This document shows, piece by piece, positions 45,693-54,234 of a DNA stretch of 64,000 nucleotides. Position 1 is the first letter of the stretch, and every line of letters begins with the position of its first letter. Under the pieces are notes generated by a model, which made no database searches, was not told the DNA's origin, and saw only the letters and a program-made list of their open reading frames with translations. The translations under genes were made by a program, and so were the position numbers. Source of the DNA: CAHJXG01 sp964235485 (lineage in GTDB: Bacteria; Pseudomonadota; Alphaproteobacteria; Acetobacterales; Acetobacteraceae); NCBI GenBank assembly GCA_964235485.1, contig CAXSAZ010000014.1, positions 1-64,000 on the forward strand. Direction: 5' to 3'.

Positions 45693-45993
45693 CGGCGGCC
45701 TGCTCCTCCGGCGTGCGCAGGGTGAGCGCCAGCGCGTGGAGGCCCCCGGAGAATTCCGCTTCGAGCGCCGCGTTCACCAGGCGGTGCCGGGCCACCCGGT
45801 TCTGGCCCTGGAACCTGTCGGACACGAGGAGGACGCTGTAATGCGTTTCGCCGCCCGGCGCCGCCCCGGCATGGCCGGCGTGGAGGCTGCTGTCGTCCCG
45901 CACCTCCAGCAGCACGGGTGCCAGGGCGCTGGATAGCAGGGCGCGCATGCGCTCGGCGCGGCCGGGCTGGGGATCGGGGGGTGAGAACGGCAT
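45682..45993 (-). CDS. bolA: BolA-family protein
   Basis: This 103-aa protein has the BolA core: VLLEVRDDSSLHAGHAGA, then YSVLLVSDRFQGQNRVARHRLVNAAL and GGLHALALTLRTPEE. The His residues in this core are those that bind Fe-S clusters together with monothiol glutaredoxins. BolA proteins work in iron regulation and Fe-S trafficking. The ATG at 45991-45993 (MPFSPPDPQPGRAERMRALL) is the normal start. It is divergent from the J-domain gene with 75 bp between starts, which I recall as a common arrangement in alphaproteobacteria. Confidence 0.92.
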   Translation of the reverse strand: MPFSPPDPQPGRAERMRALLSSALAPVLLEVRDDSSLHAGHAGAAPGGETHYSVLLVSDRFQGQNRVARHRLVNAALEAEFSGGLHALALTLRTPEEQAAVKG

Positions 45994-46068
45994 GGACGGA
46001 GGCTTAGCCCGGTCCGGGGAAGGAGGGAAGGACTTGCCGCCGCCACCGTTGGCAGCACATAAAGCAGG

Positions 46069-46659
46069 ATGACCCGATCCCCGCGACCACGGGCCTACAC
46101 GCCCGACCCGGCCGCGCCGGGACGCCCCTGCGACATGCCCGGTTGCCCCGAGGCCGGCGGCTTCCGCGCGCCCAAATCCCGCAGCACGCTGAACCAGTAC
46201 TGGTGGTTCTGCCTGGAGCACGTGCGCGAGTACAACTTGGCGTGGGACTTCTACAAAGGCATGTCACCGGGCGAGATTGAGGCGCAGGTGCGCTCCGACA
46301 CCGGATGGCAGCGCCCGACCTGGCCGCTGGGCCGCCTGGGCGCGCAAGCGTTCGACGAGGCCATGCTGCGCGACCCGCTGCACATCCTGTCGGCCGGACG
46401 GGTCCGCCGGGGCGCTGCGACGCCGCCCAAATCCGTCGTGCCGCCCGACCTGCGCGACCCCATGCAGGCGCTCGGGCTGGATTGGCCGGTCTCCATGGAG
46501 GCGCTCAAGGCGCGCTACAAGGAGTTGGCCAAGCGCCACCACCCCGACGCCAACGGCGGAGACCGCGCATCGGAGGAACGTCTGAAAACAATCAACCTTG
46601 CTTATGCCGCGGTGCGGCAACATCTCACTGCCGAGCCCCGGATGGCCGCGACCGGGTAG
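46069..46659 (+). CDS. J-domain (DnaJ-like) protein
   Basis: This 196-aa protein has an N-terminal region with CDMPGCPEAGGFRAPKSR and YWWFCLEHVREYN, whose Cys/His pattern suggests a small metal site. A C-terminal J domain (about residues 130-190) contains the HPD motif in AKRHHPDANGGD. It would stimulate a DnaK-type chaperone on a specific client. In alphaproteobacteria this gene commonly precedes cobS, as here (80 bp), so assembly of the cobaltochelatase is a plausible client process. Confidence 0.9.
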   Translation: MTRSPRPRAYTPDPAAPGRPCDMPGCPEAGGFRAPKSRSTLNQYWWFCLEHVREYNLAWDFYKGMSPGEIEAQVRSDTGWQRPTWPLGRLGAQAFDEAMLRDPLHILSAGRVRRGAATPPKSVVPPDLRDPMQALGLDWPVSMEALKARYKELAKRHHPDANGGDRASEERLKTINLAYAAVRQHLTAEPRMAATG

Positions 46660-46739
46660 GCTTTCGCAACCGCCCCGAACGGGGCTATCCGCCGCCCGGC
46701 TTGCCGCACCGCGGAGCACTGCACAGGACCCCAAGGCTT

Positions 46740-47756
46740 ATGAACATCGCCGCACTCGCCGACGCCCGCTCCACCCCGACCTCGGCCATCAGCGTCCCGG
46801 ACACGACGGTGAATGCGCGGGAAGCGTTCGGCCTTGATGTCGATATGGACGTGCCCGCGTTTTCCGTGCCGACCGAGCACGTCCCGGAGATCGACGCAGC
46901 CTACAAGTTCGACCGGGAAACCACGCTGGCGATCCTGGCCGGCTTCGGCGCCAACCGCCGGGTGCTGATCCAGGGCTACCACGGCACCGGCAAGAGCACG
47001 CACATCGAGCAGGTGGCGGCGCGGCTGAACTGGCCCTGCATCCGGGTCAACCTGGACAGCCACATCAGCCGCATCGACCTGATCGGCAAGGACGCCATCG
47101 TCCTCAAGGACGGCAAGCAGATCACCGAGTTCCGGGAAGGCATCCTGCCCTGGGCCTTGCAGCACGCCTGCGCGCTGGTGTTCGACGAGTACGACGCCGG
47201 GCGCCCGGACGTGATGTTCGTGATCCAGCGGGTGCTGGAAGTGGAGGGCCGGCTGACCCTGCTCGATCAGAACCGCGTGATCCGCCCGCACGGGAGCTTC
47301 CGGCTGTTCGCCACGGCCAACACGGTGGGGCTGGGCGATACCACCGGGCTGTATCACGGCACGCAGCAGATCAACCAGGGCCAGATGGACCGCTGGAACA
47401 TCGTCGCCACGCTGAATTACCTGCCGCACGCGCAGGAAACCGGGATCGTGCTGGCCAAGATGGGCATCGACCCCGGCGACAAGCCGGCGCGCAAGCGGAT
47501 CGAGAGCATGGTGGCGCTGGCGGACCTGACGCGCGCCGGGTTCATCAACGGCGACATCTCCACGGTGATGAGCCCGCGCACGGTGATCACCTGGGCGGAG
47601 AATACGCGCATCTTCAACGATGTCGGTTTCGCGTTCCGCCTGACCTTCCTCAACAAGTGCGACGAGGCGGAGCGCAGCACGGTGGCGGAGTATTACCAAC
47701 GCTGCTTCAACGAGGAGCTGCCGACCGGCTTGCTGGCGCCGCGCAAGGGCCTGTGA
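46740..47756 (+). CDS. cobS: Cobaltochelatase subunit CobS
   Basis: This 338-aa AAA+ subunit drives ATP-dependent insertion of cobalt in the aerobic cobalamin pathway, together with CobT and CobN. Walker A is GYHGTGKST, Walker B is CALVFDEYDAG, and the sensor region is LFATANTVGLGDTTG. The start at 46740 (MNIAALADARSTPTSAI) gives a normal N-terminus with the conserved helix PDTTVNAREAFGLDVDMDVP. The stop lies 10 bp before cobT. The large catalytic subunit gene cobN is not in this window. Confidence 0.96.
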   Translation: MNIAALADARSTPTSAISVPDTTVNAREAFGLDVDMDVPAFSVPTEHVPEIDAAYKFDRETTLAILAGFGANRRVLIQGYHGTGKSTHIEQVAARLNWPCIRVNLDSHISRIDLIGKDAIVLKDGKQITEFREGILPWALQHACALVFDEYDAGRPDVMFVIQRVLEVEGRLTLLDQNRVIRPHGSFRLFATANTVGLGDTTGLYHGTQQINQGQMDRWNIVATLNYLPHAQETGIVLAKMGIDPGDKPARKRIESMVALADLTRAGFINGDISTVMSPRTVITWAENTRIFNDVGFAFRLTFLNKCDEAERSTVAEYYQRCFNEELPTGLLAPRKGL

Positions 47757-47766
47757 GCGGCGTCCC

Positions 47767-49644
47767 ATGAGCGGAGGCAAGGACAACACGCGCACCGAGG
47801 ACTTCAAGCGCGCCACCGCCGGCGTTTTGCGCGCCATCGCGCAGGTGCCGGAGGTGCAGGTCGCCTTCCAGCCCGGCCCGAGCGGCCTCGTCGGCAAGCG
47901 CGCCCGCCTGCCGCTGCCGACGCGGGCCTTGCCGCCCGCTGAGATGGCCAAGCTGCGCGGCGCCGCCGACAGCGTGGCGTTGCGCCTGCGCCACCACGAC
48001 GACGCCGTACACGCCGCCCGCAGCCCCGGCCAGCGCGACGCGAAGGACGTGTACGACGCTTTGGAGCAGGCGCGGGTCGAGGTCGTCGGCACCGCGCACA
48101 TGGCCGGCGTCGCCGCCAACATCCACGCCCGGCTGTGCGACGAGTGCGAAGCCGAAGGCTACGACCGCATGACGCGCAAGGACCAGTTGCCGCTCCCGGC
48201 GGCGCTGTCGCTGCTCGCGCGCGAACGCATGTCGGGGGAGCCGGTGCCGCCCGCCGCGGCGCGCATCCTAGAAAGCTGGCGCGGCACCCTGGGCGACGAC
48301 GCGGAGGGCGCGCTGGCCGAGATGGCGTCCGCGCAGAACGACCAGACACGCTTCACCCGGGCCGCGCGCAAGCTGCTCGCCGCGCTGAACCTGGCGGAAG
48401 CCGAGGTCGAGGCCGAACCCGACGATCAAACCGACGAGGGCGAGGACGGCGGCGAGCAGGCCGGGTCGCAGGACAACGCGGACGAGGCGGAGGGCGACAC
48501 CCAAGCCGACACCGACAGCTCCATGGGCGCGCAGCCCGAGCAGATGCAGGGCGAGGCCACGGAGGACGAGGGCCAGGACGACTCCGAGGAGGACGCCGCC
48601 GCGGCCGAAGGCGACGACCGCCCCGGCGGCCCGCAGACCCGGCGCGAGAAGCCCATCCCCGACGACCACATGGCTTACCGCGCGTATTCCCGTACCCACG
48701 ACGAGGAAACGGACGCCGAGGACCTGTGCGACCCCGAGGAGCTGGCCCGGCTGCGTCAGCAGCTCGACCAGCAGTTGCAGCACCTGCAAGGCGTGGTCAG
48801 CAAGCTCGCCAACCGCTTGCAGCGCCGGCTGCTGGCGCAGCAGACCCGGGCTTGGGAGTTCGACCTCGACGAAGGGATGCTGGACGCCGGGCGCCTGGCC
48901 CGCGTGGTGGTGAACCCGCTGCTGTCCTTGTCCTACAAGCGGGAGCGGGAAACGGATTTCCGCGACACCGTGGTGACCCTGCTGATCGACAACTCCGGCT
49001 CCATGCGCGGGCGCCCGATCACGGTGGCTGCCATGTGCGGGGACATCCTGGCCCGCACCCTGGAACGCTGCGCGGTCAAGGTGGAGGTCTTGGGTTTCAC
49101 CACCCGCGCCTGGAAGGGCGGGCACAGCCGGGAGCGTTGGGTCGCGGAGGGCAAGCCGCGCAACCCCGGGCGGCTCAACGACCTGCGCCACATCATCTAC
49201 AAGTCCGCCGACGCGCCGTGGCGCCGGGCGCGCAAGAACCTGGGCCTCATGCTGCGGGAGGGGCTGCTCAAGGAGAACATCGACGGGGAGGCGCTGCTCT
49301 GGGCCTACCGCCGGCTGATGGCGCGGCCGGAGCATCGGCGCATCCTGATGGTCATCAGCGACGGCGCGCCGGTCGATGACAGCACCTTGTCGGTCAACCC
49401 CGGCAACTACCTGGAAAAGCACCTGCGCGAGGTGATCCGGGAGATCGAGGGGCGCGACCTCATCGAGCTGATCGCCATCGGCATCGGGCACGACGTGACG
49501 CGGTACTACCGCCGGGCGGTGACCATCGTGGATGCGGAGGAGCTGGGCGGCACGGTCATGAAGAAACTGGCCGAGCTGTTCGACGAAGACGCGGCGCGCA
49601 CTTGGGGGCGGGCGATGGCCGAGCGGGCGCCGATGATCGTTTAA
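47767..49644 (+). CDS. cobT: Cobaltochelatase subunit CobT
   Basis: This 625-aa protein pairs with CobS as the MoxR-VWA-like partner of cobaltochelatase. The order is an N-terminal helical domain, a very acidic Glu/Asp linker (about residues 205-300), and a C-terminal von Willebrand A domain with MIDAS motif DNSGSMRG followed by FTTRAWKGG and ISDGAPVDDST. Length and layout are normal. It is 10 bp after cobS and converges with the alpha/beta hydrolase gene, overlapping its 3' end by 4 bp. Confidence 0.96.
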   Translation: MSGGKDNTRTEDFKRATAGVLRAIAQVPEVQVAFQPGPSGLVGKRARLPLPTRALPPAEMAKLRGAADSVALRLRHHDDAVHAARSPGQRDAKDVYDALEQARVEVVGTAHMAGVAANIHARLCDECEAEGYDRMTRKDQLPLPAALSLLARERMSGEPVPPAAARILESWRGTLGDDAEGALAEMASAQNDQTRFTRAARKLLAALNLAEAEVEAEPDDQTDEGEDGGEQAGSQDNADEAEGDTQADTDSSMGAQPEQMQGEATEDEGQDDSEEDAAAAEGDDRPGGPQTRREKPIPDDHMAYRAYSRTHDEETDAEDLCDPEELARLRQQLDQQLQHLQGVVSKLANRLQRRLLAQQTRAWEFDLDEGMLDAGRLARVVVNPLLSLSYKRERETDFRDTVVTLLIDNSGSMRGRPITVAAMCGDILARTLERCAVKVEVLGFTTRAWKGGHSRERWVAEGKPRNPGRLNDLRHIIYKSADAPWRRARKNLGLMLREGLLKENIDGEALLWAYRRLMARPEHRRILMVISDGAPVDDSTLSVNPGNYLEKHLREVIREIEGRDLIELIAIGIGHDVTRYYRRAVTIVDAEELGGTVMKKLAELFDEDAARTWGRAMAERAPMIV

Positions 49645-50585
49645 GCGGCGGGGATGGCGGCCTGCGGCTCCGTCAGGTGTTCCAGGATGCGGGCCGCGTG
49701 CCGGATCGCCAGGGAGTAGTGGCCCTCCCCCGGCACGACGTGCAGGCGCAGGCCGGGCATCGCCTCGAACGGGGCCAGGGCGTGCAGCGGGATCAGCGAA
49801 TCCTCGCCGCCATACCAGAGATCGACGGGCACGGTGATCGTGCCGAGCGGAAGCTGCCAATCCTGGGCGTAGATTTCGGCGTCGGACAGGGCGCCCTGCA
49901 CGCTGCGCCCGATCCCTTCCCGCCAAACCCGGGCGAGGCCGGACAGGGTTTGGCGGTCCAGGCATTCGCGGTCGGCAGCCGGCAGCGAGCCGCCAACCAG
50001 GGTGCGCGGCGTGATGACCCGGCGGCGCAGCAGCGGGCGCACCATGCTGAACAGGCGATGCGCCAGCACCGGGTGCCGCCCCAAGCGGTACAGGAGGCCG
50101 ACTCCGGACGCCCGCGGGTGGACGCTGTGCGCCGGCGGCACCGGGCAGACCAGCGCCGCGCCCCGCACCCGCTGCGGCAGGGCGTAGGCGCAGGCCGTGG
50201 CGAAGGGCGCCCCGCCCGACAAGCCCACGACGTAGAACCGTCCCAAGCCGAGCCGGTCCGCCACATCGGCCACGTCCCGCGGCCAGTCCAGCAAGCTCCG
50301 GCCCGGATGCGGCGAGGACCGCCCGTAGCCCGGCCGGTCAAGCGCCAGCAGGCGGACCGGCAAATCCGGGATCAGCCCGGCCTCCAGCCGCGACGCCGGC
50401 CAGCCATGGAAATACAGCACCGTGGGTCCCGCCGGGTCGCCATACTCCTCGACGGCGATCACCCGGCCATCCGGCACCCGCACGGCGAAGGAGGGCGCCG
50501 CCGCGGCCTGGCCTTCCTGGCGGGTGGCTCGTCTGCGGTGCCGCAACCGCTTGAGCGCCCGGCTTACCACCGGCCGGCACGGCAT
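49641..50585 (-). CDS. Alpha/beta hydrolase
   Basis: This protein of up to 314 aa is a single-domain alpha/beta hydrolase. The catalytic Ser is in GLSGGAP, the Asp in YGGEDSLIP and the His in PGEGHYSL; the oxyanion region is LYFHGWPAS. Substrate is unknown. The start is doubtful: the ATG at 50583-50585 directly follows the T tract of the rpmB terminator and has no ribosome-binding site. Translation may begin downstream, for example at the GTG at 50570 or nearer SFAVRVPDG (about residue 35), where homology to the family begins. Confidence 0.85.
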   Translation of the reverse strand: MPCRPVVSRALKRLRHRRRATRQEGQAAAAPSFAVRVPDGRVIAVEEYGDPAGPTVLYFHGWPASRLEAGLIPDLPVRLLALDRPGYGRSSPHPGRSLLDWPRDVADVADRLGLGRFYVVGLSGGAPFATACAYALPQRVRGAALVCPVPPAHSVHPRASGVGLLYRLGRHPVLAHRLFSMVRPLLRRRVITPRTLVGGSLPAADRECLDRQTLSGLARVWREGIGRSVQGALSDAEIYAQDWQLPLGTITVPVDLWYGGEDSLIPLHALAPFEAMPGLRLHVVPGEGHYSLAIRHAARILEHLTEPQAAIPAA

Positions 50586-50611
50586 AAAAAAGGCCCGCCG
50601 AAGCGGGCCTT
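50586..50611 (-). terminator. Intrinsic terminator of rpmB
   Basis: On the minus strand AAGGCCCGC, loop TTCG, GCGGGCC and then TTTTTT form a textbook rho-independent terminator with a stable UUCG tetraloop. It starts about 20 bp after the rpmB stop. The T tract ends exactly at the annotated ATG of the alpha/beta hydrolase. Confidence 0.92.
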
Positions 50612-50631
50612 CACCGTCGCCACCGTTTGCG

Positions 50632-50943
50632 TCAGGCGGTGGGCTGGGCGGCGGCGGCGCGCTTGGCCTGCGACCGGACGATGCGGCGCTTCAGCACCTG
50701 CGCCTCTGCCGGCAGGCTCCGGTTCGGCGTGCCCAGCAGGAAGGCGTCGAGGCCGCCATTATGCTCAATGGTGCGGATGGCATGGGTCGTCAGCCGCACG
50801 CGCACCGTGGTGCCCAGGATGTCGGACAACAGCGACGTGTGCTGCATATTGGGCAGGAAGCGGCGGCGGGTCTTGTTGTTCGCGTGGCTGACGTTGTTGC
50901 CAGACTGCACACCCTTGCCCGTGAACTGGCAGCGACGAGACAT
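50632..50943 (-). CDS. rpmB: 50S ribosomal protein L28
   Basis: This 103-aa basic protein begins MSRRCQFTGKGVQSGNNVSH, the diagnostic L28 start, and continues with NNKTRRRFLPN and LTTHAIRTIEHNGGLDAFLL. It is a structural component of the large ribosomal subunit. The longer form (about 100 aa) with a C-terminal Ala-rich basic tail is typical of alphaproteobacteria. It is monocistronic, with its own intrinsic terminator. The promoter should lie in the 98 bp before the start. Confidence 0.97.
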   Translation of the reverse strand: MSRRCQFTGKGVQSGNNVSHANNKTRRRFLPNMQHTSLLSDILGTTVRVRLTTHAIRTIEHNGGLDAFLLGTPNRSLPAEAQVLKRRIVRSQAKRAAAAQPTA

Positions 50944-51041
50944 CGGAAACCCTCAAAAACAGAAAACACCGCACAGGACGGACCCGGCGGCTGCAACGCG
51001 GCTTATGCCGGCATGACGCCGCCGCGTCAACCCGGCGGCGT

Positions 51042-51317
51042 TCAGGCGCGGCCCGACGTGTCCCCGTGCGGGCCGTATTCCGCCCGCAGCTCGCCCGACC
51101 GCACGCTGGCCATGGCGTTCTGCAGCACCTGCACGATGGCCTCATCGCTCATGGTGCGCGCCAGCAGGCCGAGCGAGCCGCCAAGCAGGGCCGAGGCGAC
51201 TGAAAGCGGGCTGAGGTTCTGCCCGGTCATGTACTCGATCGCCTTATCGACGATGGCGCCGGCATGGCTCAGGTCAGCCGGGGTTTCGGGTGAGGCGTGG
51301 TCGCCGTCATGCGGCAT
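51042..51317 (-). CDS. Small protein of unknown function downstream of the ABC exporter
   Basis: This 91-aa protein (MPHDGDHASPETPADLSHAG...) has a polar N-terminus, then a helical region with SPLSVASALLGGSLGLLART, which is amphipathic and perhaps membrane-associated, and ends with a charged tail. I do not recognise a family. A good ribosome-binding site (AGGAG, eight bases) precedes the ATG at 51315-51317. It lies 41 bp after the Atm1-type exporter on the same strand, so it is probably cotranscribed. Confidence 0.7.
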   Translation of the reverse strand: MPHDGDHASPETPADLSHAGAIVDKAIEYMTGQNLSPLSVASALLGGSLGLLARTMSDEAIVQVLQNAMASVRSGELRAEYGPHGDTSGRA

Positions 51318-51358
51318 GGGGTCGCTCCTGTTCAGATGGTTGGCGGATGGGACCGCGG

Positions 51359-53230
51359 CTACTGCGCCGCGACCGGCACCCGTGGTGCCGCTTCCGGCTC
51401 CGGCGCCTCGCCCTGCTCGGCCTGCAGCGCCCACATGCGGGCATACAGGCCGCCGGCGGCCAGCAGGCTCCCATGGGTGCCCCGCTCGGCCACCCTGCCC
51501 TCGTTCAGCACCAGGATCTCGTCGGCGTCCGTCACGGTGGACAGCCGGTGCGCGATCACCAGCGTGGTGCGGTGCGCCGACACGGTGCGCAGTGCCGTCT
51601 CGATCTCCCGCTCCGTCCTGGTGTCGAGCGCGCTGGTCGCCTCGTCCAGAATGAGGATGCGCGGGTTCTTCAGGATCGTGCGCGCGATGGCGACACGCTG
51701 CTTTTCCCCGCCCGACAGCTTGAGGCCGCGCTCCCCGACGCGGGTGTCGTAGCCCTCCGGCAGGCGCATAACGAAATCGTGCACCTGGGCCAGCCGGGCG
51801 GCGTGCTCGACCTCCGCCTGTGACGCGCCGGGGCGGCCATAGGCGATGTTGTAGCCCACTGTGTCGTTGAACAGCACGGTGTCCTGCGGCACCACGCCGA
51901 TGGCGGCGCGCAGGCTGGCCTGCGTCATGTCGCGCACGTCGATGCCGTCGATCTCCACCCCGCCCTCCGTCACGTCGTAGAAACGGAACAGCAGGCGGCT
52001 GATGGTGGACTTCCCCGCGCCGGTCGGCCCCACGATGGCGAGCTTCGCCCCGGGTGCCGCGGAGAAGCTCACGCCGCGCAGGATTTCCCGGTTCGGATTG
52101 TAGCCGAAGCGCACGTCGCGGAACGCCACCGTGCCGGGCGGCTGCGCGCCGCCGGCCATGGGCGTTGCCGCGAGCGCAACGGCACCGGGCCGGTCCGCGA
52201 CCTCCTGCCCCACCGCGAGCAGGCGGAACATCTGCTCCATGTCCACCAAGCCCTGCTTGATCTCCCGGTACACGAAGCCCAGGAAGTTGAGCGGCTGGTA
52301 AAGCTGCATCAGGTAGGTGTTCACCAAGACGAACTGGCCCACCGTCATGGTGCCGGCCTGCACGCCGTTTGCCGCCATCAGCATGACGCCGCCCAGGCCC
52401 GCCGCGATGATCAGCGCCTGGCCCAGGTTCAGCATGTTGAGCGTGACCTGGCTCTTGACCGCCGCGCGCTCGTAGCGGGCGCGGGCCTCGTCGAAGCGCC
52501 GGGCCTCGTGCGCCTCGTTGCCGAAATACTTGACGGTCTCGAAGTTCAGCAGGCTGTCGATGGCCTTGTTCTGCGCGTCGTTGTCGGTGTCGTTCATCGC
52601 CCGGCGGAACCGGACGCGCCAGTTTGTGAAGCCGAACGTGAAGCCGATGTAAAGCGCCACCGTCACGGCCGTGACGCCAGCAAAGCGCCAGTCGAACAGG
52701 TGCCACAGGATGCCGACCACCAGCACGACCTCCAGCAGGGTCGGCACGATGTTGAACACCGCCAAGCGCAGCACGTTCTCGACGCCCCCCGTGCCGCGCT
52801 CGATGGAGCGGGACAGCCCGCCGGTCATCCGGTCCATGTGGAAGCGCAGCGACAAGCGGTGCAGGTGTTGGAAGGTTTGCAGCGCGACCTTGCGCACGGT
52901 GCTTTGCGCCACGGCGGCGAACACGGCGTCCCGCAGCTCGGCGAACCCGGCGGACGCGACGCGCAGCACCGCATAGGCCACGATCAGCCCAAGCGGAACC
53001 GTGAGCGGGTGGTTCTTGGGGGACAGCGCGTCCACCGCGTGGCTGTAAACGATGGGGATATAGACCGTCGCGACCTTGGCCAGGACCAGCAGGACGACGG
53101 CCGTGACCACGCGGACGTGGGCGCCCATGTCCCCCTTGGGCCACAGGTAAGGCAGCAGCGAGCGCACGGTTTGAAAGCCGGTCCGCGATGACGTGTCGGA
53201 CGCGGCAGGCGGAAGGCTGGCAGGCTTCAT
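51359..53230 (-). CDS. Atm1-type ABC exporter (heavy metal/Fe-S related)
   Basis: This 623-aa half-transporter fuses six membrane helices (about residues 40-320) to an ABC ATPase. Walker A is GPTGAGKST, the signature is LSGGEKQR and Walker B is ILILDEAT with the H-loop in VIAHRLSTV. The membrane part has VYIPIVYSHAVDAL, IERGTGGVENVLRLAVFNIVPTL and NFETVKYFGNE, which mark the ABCB7/Atm1 group. Characterised members export glutathione-bound metals or sulfur compounds and support Fe-S assembly outside the compartment or metal tolerance. A dimer is expected in the inner membrane. Confidence 0.93.
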   Translation of the reverse strand: MKPASLPPAASDTSSRTGFQTVRSLLPYLWPKGDMGAHVRVVTAVVLLVLAKVATVYIPIVYSHAVDALSPKNHPLTVPLGLIVAYAVLRVASAGFAELRDAVFAAVAQSTVRKVALQTFQHLHRLSLRFHMDRMTGGLSRSIERGTGGVENVLRLAVFNIVPTLLEVVLVVGILWHLFDWRFAGVTAVTVALYIGFTFGFTNWRVRFRRAMNDTDNDAQNKAIDSLLNFETVKYFGNEAHEARRFDEARARYERAAVKSQVTLNMLNLGQALIIAAGLGGVMLMAANGVQAGTMTVGQFVLVNTYLMQLYQPLNFLGFVYREIKQGLVDMEQMFRLLAVGQEVADRPGAVALAATPMAGGAQPPGTVAFRDVRFGYNPNREILRGVSFSAAPGAKLAIVGPTGAGKSTISRLLFRFYDVTEGGVEIDGIDVRDMTQASLRAAIGVVPQDTVLFNDTVGYNIAYGRPGASQAEVEHAARLAQVHDFVMRLPEGYDTRVGERGLKLSGGEKQRVAIARTILKNPRILILDEATSALDTRTEREIETALRTVSAHRTTLVIAHRLSTVTDADEILVLNEGRVAERGTHGSLLAAGGLYARMWALQAEQGEAPEPEAAPRVPVAAQ

Positions 53231-53297
53231 AAACCGTATGTGGCGACGGCCCGTGACCCTGGAAAGGCCGGACGCCTGGGATGATCCGGGATTGTGG

Positions 53298-53303
53298 TTA
53301 TAT
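53298..53303 (+). promoter_or_regulatory. Candidate -10 element of a leaderless Nudix gene
   Basis: TTATAT ends 7 bases before the ATG at 53311. Transcription starting there would begin at or next to the start codon, implying a leaderless mRNA; no ribosome-binding site is visible. A -35 element is not clear. Confidence 0.3.
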
Positions 53304-53310
53304 CGCCGGG

Positions 53311-54129
53311 ATGGATGACCTCATGCGCCACATCGCCGCCTGCCGCAACGCCGCCTTGCCGGGCCGCCGGGTGCCGTTGCGGTTGGGGACCGAGCCGGTC
53401 GGATGGGTGCTGCCGGACACCGCGGCGGCGCTGGCCGCGCTGGGCACCGCCGTTGATGGAAGCGGGGTCGCCGTTCCGGCCGACCGGCTCTACGGCATGG
53501 CCCGGCGGCTTGCCGACCAGGGACTGTGCCGGTTTCGCGACGAGGCGTTCGACGTGCGCGCAGCACCAGACGGCCCCGTGCTGGCCCAGGTGGACCGCGG
53601 GGCGGTGCCGCTCCTGGGCGTGCAGGCGGAGGGCGTACACCTGAACGGCCTGGTGCGGCGGACGGACGGGCTTTGGGTCTGGGTTGCGCGCCGGGCGGCA
53701 CACAAGCTGCTCGACCCCGGCAAGCTCGACCACCTGGTGGGGGGCGGCGTGCCGGCCGGCCTGACGCCCTGGGAAACGCTGGCCAAGGAGGCGGACGAGG
53801 AGGCCGCGGTCCCCCCGGCCCTGATCGCCCAGGCACTGCCGGTGGCAAAGCTCAGCTACGCCATGGACTACGCGGAAGGGCTGCGCCGCGACCGCCTGCA
53901 CTGCTACGACTTGCTGTTGCCGGAGGAGTTCTTGCCGCGTCCGCGGGATGGCGAGGTCGAATCGTTCGAGTTGCGGCCGCTGCGGGCGGTGCTGGACGAG
54001 GTGCGGCGCACCGACGCCTACAAGTTCAACGTGAACCTGGTGCTGATCGACCTGTTCCTGCGGGCCGGGCTGCTGAACACGGCGGAGGCAGCGCGACTCC
54101 GGGCCGCGCTCGACGCGCCGTCCGGGTAG
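53311..54129 (+). CDS. Nudix hydrolase with DUF4743 N-terminal domain
   Basis: This 272-aa protein has a DUF4743-like N-terminal half and a Nudix domain with box GGGVPAGLTPWETLAKEADEEA; the metal-binding KEADEE core is intact, and the first box Glu is Leu, as I recall for this subgroup. Eukaryotic relatives are fused to thiamine pyrophosphokinase and cleave oxidised thiamine diphosphates, so a pyrophosphatase role is plausible. I start at the ATG at 53311; an upstream ATG at 53281 is possible. It is divergent from the ABC exporter gene, and a palindromic repeat follows its stop. Confidence 0.85.
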   Translation: MDDLMRHIAACRNAALPGRRVPLRLGTEPVGWVLPDTAAALAALGTAVDGSGVAVPADRLYGMARRLADQGLCRFRDEAFDVRAAPDGPVLAQVDRGAVPLLGVQAEGVHLNGLVRRTDGLWVWVARRAAHKLLDPGKLDHLVGGGVPAGLTPWETLAKEADEEAAVPPALIAQALPVAKLSYAMDYAEGLRRDRLHCYDLLLPEEFLPRPRDGEVESFELRPLRAVLDEVRRTDAYKFNVNLVLIDLFLRAGLLNTAEAARLRAALDAPSG

Positions 54130-54145
54130 GCGTCCGGCTATCGCT

Positions 54146-54199
54146 GATGGGTTGCACCCATCCTACAGCATGGACCGCGTAGGATGGGTGAAACCCATC
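54146..54199. repeat. REP-like palindromic repeat between convergent genes
   Basis: Arms at 54146-54166 (beginning GATGGGTTGCACCC) and 54179-54199 (beginning GTAGGATGGGTGAA) are reverse complements over 21 bases with one mismatch, around a 12-base loop. Each arm also contains its own GATGGGT..ACCCATC mini-palindrome. This GTAGGATGGGT/ACCCATC form resembles the dispersed REP-type repeats found between genes in many proteobacteria. It lies between the 3' ends of the Nudix and DUF4167 genes and could terminate both transcripts. Confidence 0.85.
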
Positions 54200-54234
54200 A
54201 ACCGCACACGGGTCAACCCATGATGCCGCCCGGC

